NCBI GenBank assembly: GCA_015486775.1 | Contig: WFRA01000297.1 | Span: 1 to 10,927 of the forward strand | DNA length: 10,927 bases | Reading direction: 5' to 3' | From: Kiritimatiellales bacterium | GTDB taxonomy: Bacteria > Verrucomicrobiota > Kiritimatiellia > Kiritimatiellales > Pontiellaceae | Shown here: positions 1 through 4,779 of the stretch, piece after piece | How the letters are laid out: every line of letters starts with the position of its first letter | How positions within the stretch are numbered: the first letter of the stretch is position 1 | Position numbers and translations under genes: made by a program | Notes under the pieces: model-generated | The model's input: only the letters and a program-made list of their open reading frames with translations | The model's database searches: none | What the model was told of the DNA's origin: nothing

Positions 1-970
1 GGGTCCAGCGCAGGAGGGGGCTCCAGGCCGCCCCGTAGCCCAGCCGGTAGACCTTCCGCGCCCCGCCGCCACCATACCCCGGCTGGAAATCGTTTCCCCC
101 GAAAACATAGGCCGACACCTTCTCGGTGGCCTGCCAAAAAATCCGGAGGTTGAGAATCCCCCCTTGGTCGAATCCCGAAATCTCGTAATCCGCAGCCGAG
201 TAGCCCACCGAAGCCCGCCAGGAAACCTTGTCGCTCAGCCGGCTTTCGGCACCCACCTCAACCGTGCCGATCGTTCCGTTTTCATCGTCGTTGACCTGAA
301 GGCTGTAGCCCCCGCCCACGGTAAGCCGTGTCTTCTCGGAATATTCCTTCTGCAGTTCGAGACTTAGGTTGTGTATCTGCCACTCCGCTGTTCCACCGTT
401 TGGAAATTCCTGGTAGTAGTGCTGGATGTCGTAGCCGGGAACGAGCGTGCTTTTCTCCGTCAGCCGCTTTTCATAGCTTATGTTTCCCTGGACAATTGAA
501 CGCCGGTTGGGGCCGTTGGCCAATATCGAGTCCGGTCCCTCCCCCGTGGAGGGGTCATAGCCGGTGTTGTAGTTCAGCGACTTCGTCACGTCGGCGGACA
601 ACCCCCATTTGAGGGGGTTCTCGGACGACCCGGCTCCAGCGCCCACGGTGTAGAAATCGTCGTTCAGGTCGGTATTGTCGGAATAGAACCGGTAGCCGTA
701 CCGCAACTGGGCGGAAAGATCGTACCGAGCCGGCAGGTTTTCCACCGACAGCCCCCCGGCCGCCTCCGAATAGAAATCCGAAGTGGCCTTTCCGGTGGTC
801 CGGTTGAACTGCACCCGGTTGTCGTGGGCCTCGAGCAGGCTGGCCTCCGGGCGGACAACCACCGCACCCCACTCGATCCCGCCGGAACCGGCGCCGTCCT
901 GGGCAAAAATCCCCACCGAAGGCAGCAACAACAGAAGGGTCAACGGTCGGATGATCCGGGAATGTTCCAT
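1..970 (-). CDS. Outer-membrane beta-barrel protein of exopolysaccharide operon (3' end outside window)
   Basis: Probable outer-membrane beta-barrel acting in polysaccharide export. 323 codons are visible and the frame is still open at the left edge. The start ATG follows the TAG of the upstream export gene with no gap. A G-rich GGAACGGA stretch lies about 8 bases upstream inside that gene, so translation is probably coupled. The N-terminus is a signal peptide: positive residues (HSRIIR), a leucine-rich core, and a likely cleavage at IFA|QD near residue 24. The mature part has alternating polar/hydrophobic stretches rich in Tyr, Gly, Asp and Asn, with paired strands such as LSAQLRYGYRFYS and RLTVGGGYSLQV, as in barrels of the BBP2_2 kind found beside Wza-like exporters. 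Family assignment is from sequence texture and context. It could instead be a Wzi-like or alginate-export-like barrel. That it is a barrel is well supported; its substrate is unknown. Confidence 0.75.
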   Translation of the reverse strand, partial: MEHSRIIRPLTLLLLLPSVGIFAQDGAGSGGIEWGAVVVRPEASLLEAHDNRVQFNRTTGKATSDFYSEAAGGLSVENLPARYDLSAQLRYGYRFYSDNTDLNDDFYTVGAGAGSSENPLKWGLSADVTKSLNYNTGYDPSTGEGPDSILANGPNRRSIVQGNISYEKRLTEKSTLVPGYDIQHYYQEFPNGGTAEWQIHNLSLELQKEYSEKTRLTVGGGYSLQVNDDENGTIGTVEVGAESRLSDKVSWRASVGYSAADYEISGFDQGGILNLRIFWQATEKVSAYVFGGNDFQPGYGGGGARKVYRLGYGAAWSPLLRWT

Positions 971-1630
971 CTAGAAAATCCGTTCCGGAACATAGACGAT
1001 GTCGCCATCGATCAACTTGATGTCCGCCTTGGCGTCCCCCCCCTGCCCAATCTCCTCGTAGTCGATGGAAACCCGCAGTTTTTTTCCGGACTTGTCCACC
1101 CGGGAAACCTGAATATCGCTCTTTTTGGCGCTCGGGGAAAACCCGCCTGCAAGCTGGATCGCCTCGGTCAGGTTCATGCCGTTTTGATTGCGGAGCGGTA
1201 TGCGCCCCGGCTTGCCGACCCGCCCCATCACCGTGATGGATCCCCATTCGCCGACCTGGGAAACCGTCAGGAGGGAAAGCATGACCACCGGCGTGTTCAC
1301 ATAATAGGCGCTGTATGCCTTTGCAATCACCTGCCGGGCGGTGTCCAGCGTGCATCCACCGACCTTCACGTCCCCCACCAGCGGAAGGGTGGCCATGCCC
1401 CGGTGGTTGATTTCCGCCCGGTAGGACATGACCTCCATGCGGCCGTCAAGCTCGACCGAGAGTTCCAGGGCATCCCCGGGGGAAAGCTTGCTCGGGAGCG
1501 AAGGTGCCTCCTCCCTGCTCTGCTGGAACTCTGTTGTTGACACGGCGGAGGACGACCCCACCGAAACGCACCCAGCAAGCGGTACCAGCGTTGCGGCGAG
1601 CAGGACAATCCATGTAATAGTTCTTTGCAT
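971..1630 (-). CDS. Short Wza-like polysaccharide export lipoprotein (Poly_export + one SLBB domain)
   Basis: Periplasmic/outer-membrane exporter component for capsule or exopolysaccharide, 219 residues. The chosen ATG has GGAG six bases upstream and gives a lipoprotein signal with lipobox LAGC (Cys21). Starts 12 or 63 bases further upstream are possible but would bury that signal. Residues about 48-125 match the polysaccharide export domain (LSPGDALELSVELDGR, then a GMATLPLVGDVKVGG strand-turn and the helix TLDTARQVIAKAYSAYY). Residues about 130-219 form an SLBB fold (GSITVMGRVGKPGRIPL, LTEAIQLAGGFSPSAKKSDIQVSRV, LIDGDIVYVPERIF). E. coli Wza, about 380 residues, has further SLBB copies and a C-terminal amphipathic helix that forms the outer-membrane pore. 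Both are absent here, because the protein ends right after the IVYVPERIF strand. The beta-barrel gene begins at the next base, which suggests the barrel supplies the membrane pore. Family call is strong; the division of labour is inferred. Confidence 0.9.
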   Translation of the reverse strand: MQRTITWIVLLAATLVPLAGCVSVGSSSAVSTTEFQQSREEAPSLPSKLSPGDALELSVELDGRMEVMSYRAEINHRGMATLPLVGDVKVGGCTLDTARQVIAKAYSAYYVNTPVVMLSLLTVSQVGEWGSITVMGRVGKPGRIPLRNQNGMNLTEAIQLAGGFSPSAKKSDIQVSRVDKSGKKLRVSIDYEEIGQGGDAKADIKLIDGDIVYVPERIF

Positions 1631-1655
1631 CGACAACTCCATTGAATCAACGGCC

Positions 1656-1684
1656 AAAACAGGGCAATCTTTTAAACCATGCCC
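1656..1684 (-). other. Weak hairpin with T-tract in the lipoprotein/Wza gap
   Basis: On the minus strand GGGCA (1680-1684) and TGCCC (1662-1666) can pair around a 13-base A/T-rich loop, followed by TGTTTT (1656-1661). It lies in the only sizeable gap of the operon (1631-1720, 90 bases). It could be a leaky terminator or an RNA-processing site that sets the ratio of the upstream surface proteins to the exporter. The stem is only five pairs, so it may be chance. Confidence 0.2.
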
Positions 1685-1720
1685 GCAATGCAAAGCAAGT
1701 CCTTCCTCTCGACAACAGGA

Positions 1721-2158
1721 TCAACGCGGGGGAGCCGCGGGAACCGAAGGGGGGCCGCTGGGGCCGGGAACGCCTCCAGTTCCGCCGCCGTCAACCGTTG
1801 TCCCACCGCCGCTTCCGCCACCGGCGGACGCGGCAGCCACCACGCCGCCAACCACGACGGCCTGCCCGAGGAAGATGCGGCCGGTGCGCCCGGCATCCTC
1901 GCTCCACGCCGTCGGGTTCAGCCACGAAAGGGTGCCGCCCGTCGCGATCGGGGACTTCCAGCGCTTGGGGGAAACCAGCGCGACAAAATCGCCCACCGAG
2001 GAAAACTCGACCCCGATTTCCGCATACTGCTCATATTCATTCGACCGGCCGGAACCGACAATTTTCGGCCCTCTCGGCCCGTCGGCACCGCCCGTCGAAG
2101 CGCAACCGGAAACCAAGGCTACGCACAAAAATCCGCTAATCACCCTCATCGCATCCAT
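1721..2158 (-). CDS. Lipoprotein of unknown function with Gly/Pro-rich tail
   Basis: A 145-residue protein I do not recognise. The start ATG has GGGAGAGG four bases upstream; an in-frame ATG nine bases later is the alternative. The N-terminus is a lipoprotein signal with lipobox VSGC (Cys19), so it is probably anchored in a membrane. Residues 20-40 are Gly/Ser-rich. Residues about 40-95 look folded (EYEQYAEIGVEF, FVALVSPKRWKS, TLSWLNPTAWSEDAG). Residues about 95-112 form a hydrophobic, membrane-like stretch (IFLGQAVVVGGVVAAASA), and the last 33 are almost only Gly, Ser, Thr, Pro and Ala, ending PAAPPR. The start lies 14 bases after the stop of the small secreted protein and 90 bases before the exporter start, so it belongs to the polysaccharide operon. 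It may be an accessory of the export portal or a surface anchor; this is context only. Signal and operon membership are fairly sure, function unknown. Confidence 0.75.
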   Translation of the reverse strand: MDAMRVISGFLCVALVSGCASTGGADGPRGPKIVGSGRSNEYEQYAEIGVEFSSVGDFVALVSPKRWKSPIATGGTLSWLNPTAWSEDAGRTGRIFLGQAVVVGGVVAAASAGGGSGGGTTVDGGGTGGVPGPSGPPSVPAAPPR

Positions 2159-2172
2159 GTCGCCTCTCCCAT

Positions 2173-2475
2173 CTAATCCGTTATGAAATGGCCAATCCAT
2201 TTACCGAATACATATTTCTCGTTGGCCACATCCCACAGGCCGATCCAGTACCACTGTCCCCAGGCGGGAACCTGGAAATCGACCGACCCCGCATGGTCGT
2301 AGGTTGCAAACGATCCCATCCAGCCGCCTGCGGTCTCGTCCCAGATGCAAACCTTGTACTCCGCCCCGGCCTGCACGGCGGGAAGCGCAAGATGCTCCGT
2401 CGGCAACCCTACCTGGCCGGCAAATGCCCCTGCGCATCCCGCGAATACAACTAGTGCCAATATTGTCTTTTTCAT
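2173..2475 (-). CDS. Small secreted Trp/Tyr-rich protein sharing the C-terminal module of the BIg2 protein
   Basis: A 100-residue exported protein. The start ATG has a strong GAGGAG four bases upstream. Residues 1-19 are a signal peptide (MKK, hydrophobic core, likely cleavage AFA|GQ). FAGC at 11-14 is a poor lipobox, so lipidation is possible but less likely. The mature part (about 80 residues) has aligned landmarks with the last 60 residues of the BIg2 protein encoded just upstream: WDETA (45-49 here, 497-501 there), then WYW (75-77 here, 526-528 there), then exactly 23 more residues to the end in both, with an Ile third from the C-terminus. The spacing between WDET and WYW differs by one residue. 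The two are therefore probably paralogous modules, one free and one fused to Ig repeats. Function unknown; a surface, matrix or ligand-binding role is a guess. It is second in the operon, 28 bases after the BIg2 gene. Confidence 0.8.
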   Translation of the reverse strand: MKKTILALVVFAGCAGAFAGQVGLPTEHLALPAVQAGAEYKVCIWDETAGGWMGSFATYDHAGSVDFQVPAWGQWYWIGLWDVANEKYVFGKWIGHFITD

Positions 2476-2503
2476 GGTTCTCCTCGTTCAACAAACCGTT
2501 GTC

Positions 2504-4159
2504 CTACATGCTTATCCAGTTATTATGTATCTCCACCCAACCTTCGGATACTTCATCGTATTCCTTGATGCTCAGCCAGTACCAACAACCCGGCACCAGA
2601 TCGGTAATCACCAGCTCGGACGGATCCTCGGATTCGCCCAGCAACTTCCACTCCTGAGCCGTCTCGTCCCAGAGCTCCGCCTTGATCCTTTTGCCGGCAA
2701 AACCGCTCAGCGGATAGGAAACCTGCGTCTTTTCCGCCACAACCGCCACATGGAAGGAAGCGCTCTTCCCTTCGAAATCCGCTGCAATGTCCAAACTCGC
2801 ATCCGCCTCGATGTTGCCGACGCTCAAAACCCCGGCAGCACCGATCGCCGCGAATGCCGAATCCTCGCTCCATGCGGGCGCCACGCCCTTGCTCGATCCG
2901 TCGGAATAGGTCGCGATGCAAACGAATTGGACATTCGTGTTTTCCCCCACGAGATCCGGTCCCTGGATCGAAATCCCCGTAAGGACGACGGGCGGGGCGA
3001 CATAGGCCAAGGTAACCACCTGCGTGTCGGCCAGTCCGCCGTAGGTGGCGGTGATGGTGAAATTCTGGTCGACCGTGACATCGCCAGTTACCAGCAGTCC
3101 CGACGCATCGATGCTGGCATATCCCGAATTCTGGCTCCAGACCGGTGCCACCAGCGCGCTGGTTCCGTCGGAATAGTTCGCGGTGCAGGTGTACTGCGCC
3201 GAGCTCTCCTCGTCGACCCGGGCCGGGCCGGAGATCGCGAGCCCCGTCAGGGTCGGTGCCACATATGAGATGGTCACGGCCTTCATGCTGTCCATTCCGC
3301 CATAGCTTGCAATGAGGATGATGTTCTGGTCGGCCGCAACATTTCCCGCCGCCAGCAACCCCAACCCGCTCACGGAGGCATAGGCGGAGTTTTCGCTCCA
3401 CGTTGCGGCGACGCGGGCACTCGTGCCGTCCGAATAGCTGGCGATGCACACGTATTGCGCCGTGGTCTCCTCGTCGACAGCCGCCGGCCCGGAAACCAGC
3501 AGTCCCGTCAACACCGGGGCGACATACTTCACCACAACGGATCGAGTGGCCGTCTCCCCGCCAAAGCTGGCCGTGATGGTCACATTCTGGTCGGCAGCGA
3601 CATCCCCGGCGGAAAACAGCCCCGAAGCGCTGATCGAGGCATAGGCGGAGTCTTCGCTCCAAACCGCCGCAACAAGCTCCGTCGTGCCGTCCGAATAGCT
3701 GGCCGTGCAGCTGTACTGCGCCGTGGTCTCCTCGTCGACAACCGAGGCGCCGACAATCGAAATGCCGGTCAGCACCGGAGCAACAAATTGGATTGTGATG
3801 GCTTGCGAGGCCGAGAACCCTCCATAGGTTGCCGTCACGTCGACATCTTGGTCGGCAACGACATCCCCGGCGGAAAACAGCCCCGAAGCGTTGATCGAGG
3901 CGGCGGAAGAGTCCACGCTCCAGACAGGAACAATCGGCTTGGTAGTACCATCCGAATACTTGGCCAGGCAGGTCAACTGCGTGGTTGTCCCCTCGTCCAC
4001 GGACGTGGCACCGGAAATCGCGATTCCCGTTTGTACAGGCGCAGGCGGGCCGCTCGGCGGTGGGGGGGCGATCGCTCTCGCACTCGTTGCCGCCAATACC
4101 GCAACCGTCAATCCAATCACATACCCGAGCTGGTTTTTATTGTAGTTCCTTTTCTTCAT
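2504..4159 (-). CDS. Exported protein with five BIg2-type Ig-like repeats and a C-terminal WDET/WYW module
   Basis: A 551-residue surface or secreted protein. The ATG has AGGA about eight bases upstream. Residues 1-29 form a signal peptide (MKKRNYNKNQ, hydrophobic core, ATSARA). Residues 30-45 are a proline linker (APPPPSGPPAP). Five repeats follow at 46-132, 133-219, 220-306, 307-395 and 396-478, three of them exactly 87 residues long. Each carries the pattern VDEE/VGEN, AQYxC, YSDGT, WSxxSxxAxI, GLxxAGDVxADQ, YGG, and a final beta strand ending VAPxLTG in repeats 1-4. This is the bacterial Ig-like (Big_2) layout of cell-surface and adhesion proteins. A single Cys occurs at position 19 of every repeat. 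The last 70 residues are a separate module also found alone in the next gene. It is first in the operon behind the sigma-54 promoter. No LPXTG or PEP-CTERM anchor is seen, so attachment may be to the exported polysaccharide; that is an inference. Confidence 0.88.
   Translation of the reverse strand: MKKRNYNKNQLGYVIGLTVAVLAATSARAIAPPPPSGPPAPVQTGIAISGATSVDEGTTTQLTCLAKYSDGTTKPIVPVWSVDSSAASINASGLFSAGDVVADQDVDVTATYGGFSASQAITIQFVAPVLTGISIVGASVVDEETTAQYSCTASYSDGTTELVAAVWSEDSAYASISASGLFSAGDVAADQNVTITASFGGETATRSVVVKYVAPVLTGLLVSGPAAVDEETTAQYVCIASYSDGTSARVAATWSENSAYASVSGLGLLAAGNVAADQNIILIASYGGMDSMKAVTISYVAPTLTGLAISGPARVDEESSAQYTCTANYSDGTSALVAPVWSQNSGYASIDASGLLVTGDVTVDQNFTITATYGGLADTQVVTLAYVAPPVVLTGISIQGPDLVGENTNVQFVCIATYSDGSSKGVAPAWSEDSAFAAIGAAGVLSVGNIEADASLDIAADFEGKSASFHVAVVAEKTQVSYPLSGFAGKRIKAELWDETAQEWKLLGESEDPSELVITDLVPGCWYWLSIKEYDEVSEGWVEIHNNWISM
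2726..4024 (-). repeat. Five tandem repeats of about 261 bp coding for Ig-like domains
   Basis: Units (minus strand, first to last) are 3764-4024, 3503-3763, 3242-3502, 2975-3241 and 2726-2974. The first three are exactly 261 bp, the fourth 267 and the fifth is diverged. Units 1 and 2 are very close in places: a 40-base block from 3862 recurs from 3601, exactly 261 bases away, with a single C/T difference. Units 2 and 3 share a block around 3722 and 3462. This near-identity points to recent duplication or gene conversion, so copy number may vary between strains. Confidence 0.88.
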
Positions 4160-4273
4160 TGCTTTATCCTACATTCAGATTGCCGACACGCACATATCCC
4201 GAACCATTCCCAAAAAAGCTGCCCATTCCCCGATCCCGGCATTCGAATGAGACAAGCCGCACGGATGGATAAC

Positions 4274-4290
4274 AGCAGGTCATGTGCCAA
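4274..4290 (-). promoter_or_regulatory. Sigma-54 (RpoN) -24/-12 promoter for the surface/exopolysaccharide operon
   Basis: The minus strand reads TTGGCACATGACCTGCT. Against the RpoN consensus TGGCAYRNNNNTTGCW it differs at only one defined base (CTGC for TTGC). The invariant GG (4287-4288) and GC (4275-4276) are exactly ten bases apart, as the family requires. Transcription would start near 4263 and leave a leader of about 105 bases before the BIg2 ATG. RpoN promoters need an ATP-using enhancer-binding protein; none is encoded in the window. Sigma-54 control is known for some exopolysaccharide/exosortase gene sets, which fits the downstream genes. Confidence 0.72.
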
Positions 4291-4436
4291 GCAAAATGAT
4301 TGCAAGAGCCTAATTCCGCTTAAAAATATCTATGCCCAGGTGCCCGGATTCCGGCAAATCCCGAACATTCCCCCGATTTTAACTCCCGCAGATAAACTCC
4401 ATTCCCCCTCTCCAAATATTTATGTGCGCTTCCGCC

Positions 4437-4454
4437 GGTGCGATACCCAGCACC
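4437..4454. promoter_or_regulatory. Inverted repeat, possible enhancer site for the sigma-54 promoter
   Basis: GGTGC (4437-4441) and GCACC (4450-4454) form a perfect five-base inverted repeat with an eight-base spacer. Its centre is about 180 bases upstream of the predicted start, within the usual range of upstream activator sites bound by dimeric enhancer-binding proteins. Short arms mean it may be chance, and no second clear copy was found. Confidence 0.25.
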
Positions 4455-4735
4455 CGGAATTCTTCTTATTCTTGAGAACACAAGCCATGAAAAGAGTGGA
4501 ATCCGGCCTCTAAAACACATCCTCTTTCAGCAGGGGCATTGGTCTGGACAGCTCTTTGCGAAAGGGAAAAGATATTACTCTAACCCTTGCAATTTAAGGA
4601 CTAACGCGGACAGAAATACCCCTTCCTGTACAGAAGCGGGGATGTTTAGCGCGTCCGGGTTCCCGGGTCAAACAAAAATCCCGTCCGATTCCCGATATGG
4701 CCGCGTTTGCCCCGTTTCCACGGCGGATAACGGCC

Positions 4736-4779
4736 AAAAAAAGTTCCGGGGATTGGAGGTTTCCAGGGATCGGAACTTC
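4736..4779 (-). terminator. Rho-independent terminator of dnaG
   Basis: On the minus strand, immediately after (and overlapping) the dnaG stop, AAGTTCCG (4771-4778) pairs with CGGAACTT (4741-4748). An inner four-pair stem TGGA/TCCA (4754-4757 with 4762-4765) sits beyond a symmetric internal loop of two identical ATCCC stretches. The hairpin runs straight into seven T residues (4736-4742). Position, stem and T-run make this a textbook terminator. It isolates dnaG from the sigma-54 operon downstream. Confidence 0.85.

Larger units (their letters stand above)
4160..4735. other. Long gene-free intergenic region upstream of the surface operon
   Basis: No convincing coding sequence lies between the BIg2 start and the dnaG terminator. 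The open frames here (4320-4520 minus, 4438-4854 plus) lack good ribosome sites and family-like composition. The region is more A/T-rich than the flanking genes. It holds the sigma-54 promoter, an untranslated leader of about 105 bases before the BIg2 start, an inverted repeat at 4437-4454, and an 8-base palindrome CTGTACAG near 4626. No tRNA-like cloverleaf was seen. Confidence 0.6.

Noticed and set aside
555..1355. A 266-codon minus-strand frame across the barrel/exporter boundary
   Set aside because: It overlaps two genes with signal peptides, domains and good start sites on the same strand; composition is Gly/Arg-rich noise.
2504..2560. Possible PEP-CTERM or LPXTG sorting signal at the end of the BIg2 protein
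   Set aside because: The C-terminus has no hydrophobic helix plus basic tail and no PEP or LPXTG motif; it belongs to the WDET/WYW module.
2345..3268. A long plus-strand open frame through the BIg2 gene (with another at 3455-4513)
   Set aside because: Open frames recur with the 261-bp period because the coding repeats on the other strand do; the translation has no meaning of its own.
4320..4520. A 66-codon minus-strand frame in the intergenic region
   Set aside because: No ribosome site, no signal or domain, and it lies upstream of and outside the predicted sigma-54 transcript.
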